Below, one piece after another: positions 6,714 through 13,593 of a stretch of DNA of 25,623 bases. Source of the stretch: a virus; the IMG/VR virus record IMGVR_UViG_3300012964_000052, positions 1 to 25,623 of that record; one strand, given 5' to 3'. A program made the position numbers and the translations under genes. Under the pieces are notes generated by a model, which ran no database searches, was not told where the DNA came from, and worked only from the letters and a program-made list of their open reading frames with translations. Positions within the stretch are counted from its first letter, which is position 1; each line of letters opens with the position of its first letter.

Positions 6714-7427
6714 TCAGATCTTTTTTGGTCTCCATTTTTCTACCTGCACAATCCTTGCTGGTTCTCTAACAATACCGATATGTTTATCTGTCTCATCTCT
6801 GACAATTTTATCAAATTCTTCTAGAGGATCGATAATATCTTTGTACAGTTCTTCATCAGTGACTGTTGTATCGTCTGGTCTAACAAGTTCAAAACAGAAC
6901 CCATCATTTCTAACCCACCATGGAATTTCATCTCTTGCCTTACCTTCGGTATAATATTCTTCAGTAGACGAAGGTAAATCATATTCTCCATCAGCGCAGT
7001 CATATGAATGTTGCACTGACATATCGCTACCTTTGAGTTTCATCTCACCAACTACTAAATTTCCTTCAACCAAAACTGATAATTTCGAATGAAGTAAACG
7101 AATAATTATATCATCGTAAGGTTCGCTCGGACAATAAAGCATTATATTAGACGAAAGATTCGCAAGATACAAGTCATCTTCGTTTCCCACGTCTACAGCT
7201 ATAATATTCGGCAAATTAGTGTCAAGCCAAAAAAATACCTTTTGGTAAGCAATGGTTGCGCGATATTCAATATCTTCTCTTGATTTACCTTTTTTATCAA
7301 CCGCAACAAGATTAATTGATAAGTTCCAATCAACCGGTACTAGACTACCACTAAGTAATCTCATCCCAGTAAAATCGTATTCAAGGGTCATATGGTTTTT
7401 AATACGATGTTTTCCAATACTCATCAT
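6714..7427 (-). CDS. Conserved phage hypothetical protein
   Basis: 237 residues; the start may be either of two adjacent ATGs (7427 or 7424). The middle looks like alternating strand and helix (residues 40-135). A distinctive stretch near 155-190 reads PSSTEEYYTEGKARDEIPWW, followed by NDGFCFEL. Acidic C-terminal third. No recognised enzyme motif, signal peptide or membrane segment. The start overlaps the stop of the upstream small gene by 4 nt and it ends 10 nt before the Pol III-like gene, so the three are probably one unit behind the late box at 7709. Confidence 0.75.
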   Translation of the reverse strand: MMSIGKHRIKNHMTLEYDFTGMRLLSGSLVPVDWNLSINLVAVDKKGKSREDIEYRATIAYQKVFFWLDTNLPNIIAVDVGNEDDLYLANLSSNIMLYCPSEPYDDIIIRLLHSKLSVLVEGNLVVGEMKLKGSDMSVQHSYDCADGEYDLPSSTEEYYTEGKARDEIPWWVRNDGFCFELVRPDDTTVTDEELYKDIIDPLEEFDKIVRDETDKHIGIVREPARIVQVEKWRPKKI

Positions 7428-7690
7428 ACTAATTTCCTTATATTTTCTTCTAATTTCCCCAATTCTATTGGTTTACGTGCATCGGGAAATTTCCTTTTGT
7501 ATTCTTCGTCGGTTGTTTTATTCATCCTGCTGATGCGTTCATCTTCGAGCGATTGAATAACTTCTTTGATACTATGAACAGTTGCACTGTGCCCCAACGA
7601 GACCTGGTAGTTCATATACGAATATGCTTTTCCAAGTCGTTCAATAATTTCTTCGTCTGTTAATTTGCTAACTTCTAAAAAGGGATGCAT
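7424..7690 (-). CDS. Small hypothetical protein, first gene behind a late promoter
   Basis: 88 residues, MHPFLEVSKLTDEEIIERLG at the start, helical throughout, with a basic segment (MNKTTDEEYKRKFPDARKP). No known domain. AAGGAG lies 4 nt before ATG 7690, an ideal Shine-Dalgarno, and the late box ends 19 nt before the ATG. Overlaps the next gene by 4 nt. Confidence 0.75.
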   Translation of the reverse strand: MHPFLEVSKLTDEEIIERLGKAYSYMNYQVSLGHSATVHSIKEVIQSLEDERISRMNKTTDEEYKRKFPDARKPIELGKLEENIRKLV

Positions 7691-7701
7691 AAAACTCCTT
7701 C

Positions 7702-7724
7702 ACTCATGTATTTATGAAATGAGT
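7702..7724 (-). promoter_or_regulatory. Inverted repeat around the late promoter, abutting the Shine-Dalgarno
   Basis: ACTCAT (7724-7719) pairs with ATGAGT (7707-7702) around the late box. The 3' arm ends two bases before AAGGAG. A late transcript begun near 7703 would lack the 5' arm. Confidence 0.4.
7709..7716 (-). promoter_or_regulatory. T4-type late promoter box (CATAAATA)
   Basis: CATAAATA on the minus strand between two operons, 19 nt before ATG 7690; predicted start near 7703. Confidence 0.7.
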
Positions 7725-7736
7725 TTAGCAGAATCT

Positions 7737-7767
7737 AAAGATTGCTGATACAAGAGTATCAATCTTT
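7737..7767 (-). terminator. Terminator-like hairpin ending the early small-gene run
   Basis: On the minus strand AAAGATT+GATAC pairs with GTATC+AATCTTT (12 bp, 3-nt bulge, loop TCTT), overlapping the stop codon of the 136-residue gene. Only three Ts follow, so termination may be partial or factor-assisted. Confidence 0.5.
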
Positions 7768-8169
7768 GTTTATCACTTCGTAGATAGTGAATGTTCTATT
7801 CTGCGGCCACATATATACTCTCTCCGAAGACTCTCCTACGAAGAGAAGAAATTGCAGAGCATCTTCGTCGTCCTCAAACACCCAATACGACGCTGCCTTA
7901 TATATAATAGGTTGAAATAATAGTGAGTGGGCAACCGAAGCGAGTGACAATTCATCACTATTATCTGCTGGAACCGCTATCCCTTCGTATTCAATAGCGG
8001 TGTATCCCCACGATCCGTGAATGTGGTTCCTGCTGTATTTTAGAATTCGTCGGAAGTCTGAAAGATTTAGATTAGGGTAGATATGATCAGCATGATTTAA
8101 CCGAACCACATAAGGATCTTCAAAGAAGACTGATGTATTGAGGTGTAGCTTCTTAGAAAACAGAATCAT
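7759..8169 (-). CDS. Hypothetical protein with the phage F-x-DDEDA-x-F signature
   Basis: 136 residues. No enzyme motif. Near residues 98-110 it carries WVFEDDEDALQFLLF, the signature (aromatic strand, acidic turn, DA, Phe-x-Leu-Phe) that ends several other small proteins in this early region; here about 25 more residues follow. The N-terminal part has many His and Tyr. The start overlaps the preceding stop by 4 nt. Last gene before a terminator-like hairpin. Probably one of a set of early accessory proteins. Confidence 0.7.
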   Translation of the reverse strand: MILFSKKLHLNTSVFFEDPYVVRLNHADHIYPNLNLSDFRRILKYSRNHIHGSWGYTAIEYEGIAVPADNSDELSLASVAHSLLFQPIIYKAASYWVFEDDEDALQFLLFVGESSERVYMWPQNRTFTIYEVINKD

Positions 8170-8408
8170 AGATATTCATGATGTAGACGATGAAAGTTTG
8201 TTACATCATTCTTATCCGAAAATCGAATGCAGACAAATTGCCCAAGGTCGAGCTCGGCATAAAGCCCTTTTACTGATTCAAATCCTTTAGCAAATTCATC
8301 ATAACGGCGGTAGAAAATAGCCGGATGTAATCTGATTTGCATCCATTCACTTGTGTAACTATCTACTTTGATAATATCGCCTGTGATTTCACGCCCATTT
8401 TGTTTCAT
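8166..8408 (-). CDS. Small early hypothetical protein (weak member of the same family)
   Basis: 80 residues. N-terminal beta-like segment (TGDIIKVDSYTSEWMQIRLH), then helix, then CIRFSDKNDVTNFHRLHH near the C-terminus, a divergent copy of the acidic-turn/Phe signature. Start and preceding stop share one base (TAATG), and the stop overlaps the next start by 4 nt. Confidence 0.65.
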   Translation of the reverse strand: MKQNGREITGDIIKVDSYTSEWMQIRLHPAIFYRRYDEFAKGFESVKGLYAELDLGQFVCIRFSDKNDVTNFHRLHHEYL

Positions 8409-8662
8409 TATACTTTCTCCACTGGAATAACAGAATCTTTAGCCTTCAGGCCTGTGAGGTAATCCATTGTGAGTCTTCTGCGTCGACCTTTCACAGATAC
8501 TGTATATCCTTCTATAAAATAATTAAACCTATTTGGTTTAGCCGGTCCAGAGAGTGGATGTAGTACACCTGATACTTTCATGCTATAAAGTTTTTTCTCT
8601 TTCGAGTGCCAGAAATATCCTGGGTACTTAATTGCAATAAAATCAGGCGGAAGAGTTACCAT
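8408..8662 (-). CDS. Small basic protein, possible DNA-binding module
   Basis: 84 residues, basic. Motifs IKYPGYFWHSKEKKLYSMKV and EGYTVSVKGRRRRLTMDYL resemble the Y-x-V-S-x-x-G-R-x-R pattern of NUMOD4/AP2-like DNA-binding segments found at the front of homing endonucleases, but no nuclease follows. The gene starts inside the end of the upstream gene (20-bp overlap) with AAGGG as ribosome site, so coupling is likely. Confidence 0.65.
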   Translation of the reverse strand: MVTLPPDFIAIKYPGYFWHSKEKKLYSMKVSGVLHPLSGPAKPNRFNYFIEGYTVSVKGRRRRLTMDYLTGLKAKDSVIPVEKV

Positions 8663-8945
8663 TGGAATCCCTTATATAATAAAACCATTTATTAGAAATT
8701 TCCTCTCTAAGTTCCTCAGGATCTGTAGTCATCGAATACTGAGTTCCAAACTCATCCATCTGCAACTTAGCAGAAATCCTGTATTCTTTTCCCGAAACAG
8801 TCCTTATGTCAAATTTAGCATCATTTGAAAGTCTATCTATTACTTGATCTTCCGTATCCTGCGTATACCGTAGACTTTCTATGTACTTAATGGCAATGCA
8901 GGTGCCATCTTCGACTATTAGAAAAGGCGGTTGATAAGTTGCCAT
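8643..8945 (-). CDS. Small early hypothetical protein
   Basis: 100 residues, MATYQPPFLIVEDGTCIAIK at the start. A beta-rich pattern (residues 35-60, DIRTVSGKEYRISAKLQMDE) and a helical end. No known motif. TAATG junction with the upstream gene, 20-bp overlap with the downstream one. Confidence 0.65.
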   Translation of the reverse strand: MATYQPPFLIVEDGTCIAIKYIESLRYTQDTEDQVIDRLSNDAKFDIRTVSGKEYRISAKLQMDEFGTQYSMTTDPEELREEISNKWFYYIRDSNGNSSA

Positions 8946-9211
8946 TAGACCAGACTAAGGTACAGAGCAGATTCTGGATCAAAATCTGGTTTGAAGATAT
9001 AGATCTTCGGATTCGCAGACTGACCAAGTTTCAATATCTTTAGGACACGCCCTTCCATGGTCCATTTATCCATACCCTTGCCCACATTATTATTGAGCCA
9101 TGTTACCACTTGATAAAAGTGGTCACGGTCACGAATGACAATGCGGAAGGTATAAACAGCATTCTGCTCTTTAAGGTTAACAGGCGGTGTGTTAGACGTT
9201 TGTTTGGACAT
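8945..9211 (-). CDS. Small early protein of the recurring family
   Basis: 88 residues. The C-terminus (KIYIFKPDFDPESALYLSLV) carries the family pattern: aromatic strand, acidic turn, S/D-A, then alternating hydrophobics to the last residue. The middle has WLNNNVGKGMDKWTM, matching the V-N-N-x-x-G-x-W-T segment of the 75-residue member at 12466-12693. First gene behind the sigma-70 promoter at 9244-9272. No function known. Confidence 0.7.
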   Translation of the reverse strand: MSKQTSNTPPVNLKEQNAVYTFRIVIRDRDHFYQVVTWLNNNVGKGMDKWTMEGRVLKILKLGQSANPKIYIFKPDFDPESALYLSLV

Positions 9212-9243
9212 AATGTGGTTTCTATAAAGTTAGTTACAGTGTA

Positions 9244-9272
9244 ATTGTACTATAATGTACCATCAGAGTCAA
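9244..9272 (-). promoter_or_regulatory. Sigma-70-type early promoter (TTGACT, 17 bp, TACAAT)
   Basis: -35 at 9272-9267, -10 at 9249-9244 on the minus strand, within the 3' end of the dCMP deaminase gene and 33 bp upstream of ATG 9211. Near-consensus in both boxes and spacing. Confidence 0.7.
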
Positions 9273-9735
9273 TTGGTAGTGTTGGGAAAGCCGAAATTAT
9301 TTTAACGCCAGCTTCATTAAGCATTTCCATTGCCACCTTCATATCTTCTTGCCATCTTTCAGGTACCTTATCTACCGTATAATTAGCATCTATCACAAGT
9401 GTTCCAATCTTTCGCTGAATGATTGATTGGGCACAATTTGTACACGGAGAGAATGTGACAAACATTATGCAACCATTTAAATCGCCACTTGGTGCTAAAT
9501 CCATAGCGTTGCGTTCTGCGTGACACATCCATTTATACTTATATGGTCGAACATGCCGTTCTGATACACTATCGTCGATTCCCATAGGCATACCATTAAA
9601 ACCCCACGATACTGGTCTTCCATCTTGCGTGGTTATAACTGCACCGACCTTGGTTGAATCATCCTTTGACCAGTTGGCAATGTCTTTGGCCATACTTAGA
9701 AGACGGGCGGACCATTTAGGGCTTGTTATATCCAT
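9250..9735 (-). CDS. dCMP deaminase
   Basis: 161 residues. Deaminates dCMP to dUMP, supplying the thymidylate pathway; T4 has the same enzyme (cd). Zinc site: HAE at 72-74 (His ligand and catalytic Glu) and PCTNC at 97-101 (two Cys ligands), the signature of the cytidine/deoxycytidylate deaminase family. The N-terminus (TSPKWSARLLSMAKDIANWS) and KVGAVI also fit. Slightly shorter than T4's enzyme (193). Six bases separate it from the upstream stop, with a poor ribosome site, so coupling is likely. The 3' end contains the promoter for the next gene. Confidence 0.9.
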   Translation of the reverse strand: MDITSPKWSARLLSMAKDIANWSKDDSTKVGAVITTQDGRPVSWGFNGMPMGIDDSVSERHVRPYKYKWMCHAERNAMDLAPSGDLNGCIMFVTFSPCTNCAQSIIQRKIGTLVIDANYTVDKVPERWQEDMKVAMEMLNEAGVKIISAFPTLPIDSDGTL

Positions 9736-9741
9736 ATATTA

Positions 9742-10047
9742 TTAGTGTGACAGAGTTTCTCTTGTTATAATCTGGGCAAGTTCTTCTCCCAGATCATCCT
9801 TGTCGGTAACGATATACAAATTTGTACGTGTTTGCCCAATCTTCTGATCGTATGAAGAGGATTGCACTACCTTCCCGCCAGATGCTGGGTAGATTGTAAA
9901 ATGTATAGCACGCTGCACCTCATCAAGAGATGTACTTTTACTAGACATTCCGATAATGTTAGCATCTCTTTTTTTCTCGTATACTGCTTCATCATCATAC
10001 AAAACCCACCTGAACAATTTTTGTAATGTTTTTTTAATAATATTCAT
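9742..10047 (-). CDS. Conserved phage hypothetical protein
   Basis: 101 residues. The basic N-terminus (MNIIKKTLQKLFRWVLYDDE) looks amphipathic. The C-terminal half has FTIYPASGGKVVQ, a Tyr-Asp pair, TNLYIVTDKDDLGEELAQII, a pattern I recall in many tailed-phage hypotheticals without a known role. Overlaps the upstream gene by 4 nt and lies just before dCMP deaminase. Confidence 0.7.
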   Translation of the reverse strand: MNIIKKTLQKLFRWVLYDDEAVYEKKRDANIIGMSSKSTSLDEVQRAIHFTIYPASGGKVVQSSSYDQKIGQTRTNLYIVTDKDDLGEELAQIITRETLSH

Positions 10048-10253
10048 AATTTCTTAGCTGTAAAATTTAGTTTAAATAATAGAGATGTGTTTGTGTCATT
10101 GAAAACGTATATCAGATCGTTATCTCGCAGGTACGAATACCAATCAATCGATCTCGTTCCTGCATTATTAATGCACCAATAGCTCACAACTCTCGGGTCG
10201 TGTCCAACAACTATAAACTGGTAAGGCCATTTTTTCTTACTTAATATTCTCAT
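10044..10253 (-). CDS. Small early protein of the recurring family
   Basis: 69 residues. The ending LIYVFNDTNTSLLFKLNFTA carries the family signature. Preceded by WCINNAGTRSIDWYSY, similar in plan to the W-C-V-N-N segment of the protein at 12466-12693. Overlaps both neighbours by 4 nt. Confidence 0.7.
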   Translation of the reverse strand: MRILSKKKWPYQFIVVGHDPRVVSYWCINNAGTRSIDWYSYLRDNDLIYVFNDTNTSLLFKLNFTAKKL

Positions 10254-10477
10254 ACTTTCTCATATCCGGAGAATCTTAATTTAAAAATTGTGGCATCTTC
10301 TTCATTGTCAAACAAGAATATTGCTATAATATCAATAGATAGAGATACATCACTCATATCCAAAACAGAATGTTTCAGAAGAGATAGACCCGAAATATGA
10401 CAATATTCTACCATCTCAGTTATTTGTTGGCTGGACGGGTCATCAAATACAACTTCTTTTGTATTGCGTGGATGCAT
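10250..10477 (-). CDS. Small early protein of the recurring family
   Basis: 75 residues. The C-terminus IAIFLFDNEEDATIFKLRF is the clearest copy of the family signature, followed by SGYEKV. The N-terminal half (SSQQITEMVEYCHISGLSLL) is helical. Shares one base with the upstream stop (TAATG) and overlaps the next gene by 4 nt. Confidence 0.7.
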   Translation of the reverse strand: MHPRNTKEVVFDDPSSQQITEMVEYCHISGLSLLKHSVLDMSDVSLSIDIIAIFLFDNEEDATIFKLRFSGYEKV

Positions 10478-10704
10478 TATATTCCTAGTAATTTTCTGAT
10501 TACTAAATACTCATTCCACGCTGCTTCCAGAGTGGGATGTTTTTCGAGTTCAGCAGTGGTCGGGATCAATGTATGTTCTTCTATGATTGGCGCAAATGTT
10601 GTAGCGTCAGTAATCCATGTCCGTCCGTTATAAATCCTCATACAACCATTGATTGTATCATAACGGCAATCTCCTATTTTTGGAGATGTGGGATTTGTGG
10701 ACAT
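10477..10704 (-). CDS. Small conserved phage protein
   Basis: 75 residues. PKIGDCRYDTINGCMRIYNG then RTWITD at the N-terminus resembles a short beta motif found in phage proteins. The end KHPTLEAAWNEYLVIRKLLG is a C-terminal helix common in T4-like phage hypotheticals. Function unknown. AAAGG upstream of ATG 10704; 18 bases after the mazG stop. Confidence 0.7.
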   Translation of the reverse strand: MSTNPTSPKIGDCRYDTINGCMRIYNGRTWITDATTFAPIIEEHTLIPTTAELEKHPTLEAAWNEYLVIRKLLGI

Positions 10705-10722
10705 GTTATCTCAAACCTTTAA

Positions 10723-11082
10723 TTATTCGGATACCTTATCAGCCCTTGCAATTGCATCTTCATCTGTGTACTTTTCGGGATAGCGCTTTGCTAATTTATC
10801 AATGTTCATTTGCATAATTTCCTCAAACGAAACATCGAGTGTACGCATAGCAAGGGCAATATACCATAGCAGATCTCCAAGTTCTTCTTTTGCATTTACC
10901 ACATCCAGTGGTTTGTTGTAAATGAATGTTTTCTTAACCGCATCCAATAATTCGCCAGCCTCTCCCGAAATTCCAAGAGTTGCGTGAAGCAAATCGTACA
11001 TCTGGCTGTCAAGTTTTACACCTTCGACAGTAATATGTTTGCATGTGCGGTCGGTAAGTTCTAAATATTTTTGTGCGTCCAT
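10723..11082 (-). CDS. mazG: MazG-type nucleotide pyrophosphohydrolase
   Basis: 119 residues, the length of single-domain phage MazG proteins. Metal-binding motif EAGE (E41, E44) then EELGD (E67, D70) in the usual all-alpha arrangement. These enzymes cleave NTPs or dNTPs to monophosphates plus PPi; in phages, removal of aberrant nucleotides or lowering of (p)ppGpp has been proposed. AAAGGA precedes ATG 11082. It has its own sigma-70-type promoter inside the end of the upstream gene and sits two genes from a cluster leading to dCMP deaminase. Confidence 0.88.
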   Translation of the reverse strand: MDAQKYLELTDRTCKHITVEGVKLDSQMYDLLHATLGISGEAGELLDAVKKTFIYNKPLDVVNAKEELGDLLWYIALAMRTLDVSFEEIMQMNIDKLAKRYPEKYTDEDAIARADKVSE

Positions 11083-11093
11083 TAATTATTCCT

Positions 11094-12242
11094 TTAAATA
11101 TAAGTCTCATTTTTGACACTCTTTACTATTTTATAGAATTTCGTAAATTTGTCAAGCGAATGTCTTGCAGCATCTGTTCTTGCAAAGTAAGAATGATTCT
11201 TTGCTGATTCGGTTAGGTTAATTTTATTTTCTGTAATACTCTCGATTTCTAATACACCAAAGGAAGTAATAGACGCTTGCGTGCCGGAGTACCACAAATA
11301 ACCCTGATCTACTATAGACTTTTCGCCCTTACTATTTTCAAGAAGAAGAACACCCGTCTCCGATAAAGATTGGGAATCATGAAAGATCTGTGTCGCCTCA
11401 TACTCGGTAATTTCTTCGGCCCGTAGACCTACGTCTGTGACCGCCCGAGTTGAGACATATTTTACTACTCCATGGCTGCCAAAATAGCCATGACTAAAAT
11501 TTGTACCAGCAGTGAAGAGTGAATTACCTGTAGCAATTGCTTCATTAATATATTTTGCACTCTCTTCACGTGTTGATATTTTGTCGGCTTTCTTAATTAC
11601 CTTTAAAATCTTTACATTGGTCTGACAATGAAATTTTCCAGGTTCTATCTCAACAACCTGACGTCTTAGAAAAGACTGAATTGCATAAGGACCTGCAGAA
11701 GATTGTTGCAATGTACCATACAATGATAAAACACCTAAATAGGTACCGTGTAATTTATTCTGAAGAAGAACTGTATCACCAATATTTACATCAGATATAC
11801 TGACTTTATCTTCAAGAATCTCGGTGTTATTTGTTGCTTCTTCATATAATTTCGATGAAACAGGTATCAGTGTTAACTGTGCTTTTGCATCTTCTCTTGC
11901 CCAAACACATTTCTCCTGGATAAGCCCTTCAGTAATACCCGTGACCTTAAGGATATCGTTTAGGTTCTCTGATGAAATTCTAACTAAGAATCCTCGAGGA
12001 TCAATTACAAGCCAGGTAATATCTGCTGATCCCCAGTTTTTTCTATTTTGGTCATATAGCGTAAACCCGGGTAGAGGAATATTATCGTGTTCTTTTACAT
12101 CTGTGTGTTTAGTCTTTAGTTTTTCTACACGTTTCTTTTCAGGTGCTGTACTTCCACCCGGTATCACTTCAGCCTCTGGTAACAACTCTTTTTGTTTTGT
12201 GGAATCCCAACCGGTAAAAATTTTTTTAGAAATATTGAGCAT
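11094..12242 (-). CDS. Conserved phage hypothetical protein, 382 residues
   Basis: No domain I can name. The N-terminal 60 residues are basic and Pro/Gly-rich (LLPEAEVIPGGSTAPEKKRV). A central domain of about 200 residues follows, with DPRGFLVRISSENLNDIL and ITEGLIQEKCVWARED. A segment around 155-200 (IGDTVLLQNKLHGTYLGVL) looks like a KOW/SH3-type barrel. The C-terminus is basic. It is the largest gene of the early run and lies directly before mazG. Expression early and size suggest a regulator or replication accessory rather than a virion protein, but this is inference. Confidence 0.75.
   Translation of the reverse strand: MLNISKKIFTGWDSTKQKELLPEAEVIPGGSTAPEKKRVEKLKTKHTDVKEHDNIPLPGFTLYDQNRKNWGSADITWLVIDPRGFLVRISSENLNDILKVTGITEGLIQEKCVWAREDAKAQLTLIPVSSKLYEEATNNTEILEDKVSISDVNIGDTVLLQNKLHGTYLGVLSLYGTLQQSSAGPYAIQSFLRRQVVEIEPGKFHCQTNVKILKVIKKADKISTREESAKYINEAIATGNSLFTAGTNFSHGYFGSHGVVKYVSTRAVTDVGLRAEEITEYEATQIFHDSQSLSETGVLLLENSKGEKSIVDQGYLWYSGTQASITSFGVLEIESITENKINLTESAKNHSYFARTDAARHSLDKFTKFYKIVKSVKNETYI
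11128..11155 (-). promoter_or_regulatory. Sigma-70-type promoter for mazG (TTGACA, 16 bp, TAAAAT)
   Basis: -35 at 11155-11150 is a perfect match; -10 at 11133-11128. Located within the 3' end of the 382-residue gene, 45 bp upstream of ATG 11082. Confidence 0.6.
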
Positions 12243-12254
12243 TGCTTCTTATTA

Positions 12255-12443
12255 TCACTTATCTGTTAATTCTCGAATTCTTAATTGTGCATTGGTGCGA
12301 AGAATTAAGAATTGTTTCTTCTCTTCCGGATCAGAGGTATCGTCTATCAATCGTCTATAATTGGAATCAAGAATTTTAGCATCCATAAGATCGGAATGTC
12401 CGATAATCGAAATTTTCTCTTTTAGATTCAGAACATCATGCAT
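12255..12443 (-). CDS. Small helical hypothetical protein
   Basis: 62 residues, largely helical and charged (SDPEEKKQFLILRTNAQLRI). AGGAGG upstream of ATG 12443 is a strong ribosome site. Second gene of the early transcript from 12740. No recognised family. Confidence 0.7.
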   Translation of the reverse strand: MHDVLNLKEKISIIGHSDLMDAKILDSNYRRLIDDTSDPEEKKQFLILRTNAQLRIRELTDK

Positions 12444-12465
12444 AATAACCTCCTGTAATTAGACC

Positions 12466-12693
12466 TCACAAACCAAACTGTATCCGAAACATCGTGGCAT
12501 CTTGTCCATCTTCGAAACCGAACTTATTGCCGCCCAACATAGTCCACCGCCCTCGAAGATTATTAACACACCATATCACAATACCTTTTTTTGCAATTTC
12601 ATGATATGGTACATTAATGTTTGTAAAAGTCCATGATGTCTCTTTATCCCGAATTAATTCATTCATCGGAACATATAAATCTGTTTCTTGCAT
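12466..12693 (-). CDS. First early gene of the run; small protein of the recurring family
   Basis: 75 residues. Contains VIWCVNNLRGRWTMLGGNKF, then FGFEDGQDATMFRIQFGL at the very end, the family signature. Driven by the best promoter in the window and preceded by AGGAGG, so it should be made strongly and early. It may be a host-takeover protein; no function is known. Confidence 0.75.
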   Translation of the reverse strand: MQETDLYVPMNELIRDKETSWTFTNINVPYHEIAKKGIVIWCVNNLRGRWTMLGGNKFGFEDGQDATMFRIQFGL

Positions 12694-12716
12694 CTAACCT
12701 CCTATGCATATGTGGT

Positions 12717-12745
12717 ATTATAACAACTATTGTTACAAAAGTCAA
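12717..12745 (-). promoter_or_regulatory. Strong sigma-70-type early promoter (TTGACT, 17 bp, TATAAT)
   Basis: -35 at 12745-12740, perfect -10 at 12722-12717. It follows the terminator at 12763-12787. The inverted repeat TAACAA/TTGTTA (12721-12735) overlaps the -10 and spacer and could be an operator. Confidence 0.85.
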
Positions 12746-12762
12746 AAACGGCTATTAAAAAC

Positions 12763-12787
12763 AAAACTGGCCCCTTGGGCCAGTTTT
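12763..12787 (-). terminator. Intrinsic terminator after the hydrolase gene
   Basis: AAAACTGGCCC (12763-12773) and GGGCCAGTTTT (12777-12787), an 11-bp perfect stem with 3-nt loop, 17 bases beyond the hydrolase stop. Confidence 0.85.
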
Positions 12788-12804
12788 ATATTCAGCAATG
12801 GTAT

Positions 12805-13533
12805 CTATGATTTATATTTTTGCCAATCAGATTCTGGTTGAGCTAAACGATCAGCAATGATATGCATCGAATATGGATTATGACTAAGACCCATATGACT
12901 TGCATTTGGTATCTCGATATTCTCAGATAAAGGCCCCTCATCCTCGAGTGAGGCTTCCCACGAAACTACACCATCTGTCTTGCTGTATATTGATGTAAAT
13001 GGCACAGTTGGTTTTTTAGCAATAGATGCAACAATTTCGGGGTCAAGATGACTCTTATCTTTGCTCAATAATTCGTACAATCTTGTTGCATTTGTTGAGG
13101 TCAGATCTCCCTTAAATGGAGAACCGAGTGTGATTACCTGTCTTGTAATCTCAGGTGCAATTTTAGCAATTTCTCTTGCATAAATTCCTCCTAAACTCCA
13201 GCCGATTAAACTAACTTTAGCACCACCATGTTGTGTTGATATGCCGCGAACCCTATCTTCGATGTCTTTTGTTAATTTTTCCAGTCCGTGCCGAGGCCCC
13301 ATATTTCTACCTAATCCCCAGGGATATGCTTCATATCCGAGATCTCTCAAAAAATTACGAAGAAACTGAGTAGAACTGTCGCTGGTACCTAATCCCGGAA
13401 AAATAACCACAGGATGACCATCTCCTTTAGGAGCGATATTTTGAAGTGGAATTGTTAAGACTGCCCCCTGCATATATTCAATGAGAGAACGTGTGGCCTC
13501 AAGCATTAATAAGATCTTTGATGGGGAATTCAT
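12805..13533 (-). CDS. Alpha/beta-hydrolase (lipase/esterase-like), late gene
   Basis: 242 residues with an alpha/beta-hydrolase plan: VVIFPGLGT near 42-50 (oxyanion-side loop), nucleophile elbow GWSLGG (S113), SIYSKTDGVV (D187) and ASHMG (H213). It resembles bacterial triacylglycerol-lipase-like hydrolases, so the gene was probably acquired from a bacterium. No signal peptide. Possible roles are esterolysis of envelope lipids at lysis or processing of a host metabolite. It has a late box 22 nt upstream, AAGGA before ATG 13533, its own terminator, and a start-masking repeat like that of T4 lysozyme, all consistent with a strictly late, possibly lytic product. Confidence 0.82.
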   Translation of the reverse strand: MNSPSKILLMLEATRSLIEYMQGAVLTIPLQNIAPKGDGHPVVIFPGLGTSDSSTQFLRNFLRDLGYEAYPWGLGRNMGPRHGLEKLTKDIEDRVRGISTQHGGAKVSLIGWSLGGIYAREIAKIAPEITRQVITLGSPFKGDLTSTNATRLYELLSKDKSHLDPEIVASIAKKPTVPFTSIYSKTDGVVSWEASLEDEGPLSENIEIPNASHMGLSHNPYSMHIIADRLAQPESDWQKYKS

Positions 13534-13576
13534 GTAGCATCCTTTTATATTTTACTATTTATTTAAAATTCCCCAT
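13521..13576 (-). promoter_or_regulatory. Long inverted repeat masking the hydrolase start in read-through RNA
   Basis: On the minus strand ATGGGGAATT (13576-13567) pairs perfectly with AATTCCCCAT (13530-13521), which is codons 2 to 5 directly after the ATG. The late box and Shine-Dalgarno lie between the arms. RNA begun at the late promoter (near 13550) lacks the 5' arm. Confidence 0.6.
13556..13563 (-). promoter_or_regulatory. T4-type late promoter box (AATAAATA)
   Basis: AATAAATA on the minus strand between clpP and the hydrolase gene; predicted start near 13550, giving a leader of about 17 nt with AAGGA. Confidence 0.7.
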
Positions 13577-13593
13577 TAAGGTTCTTTATAAGA

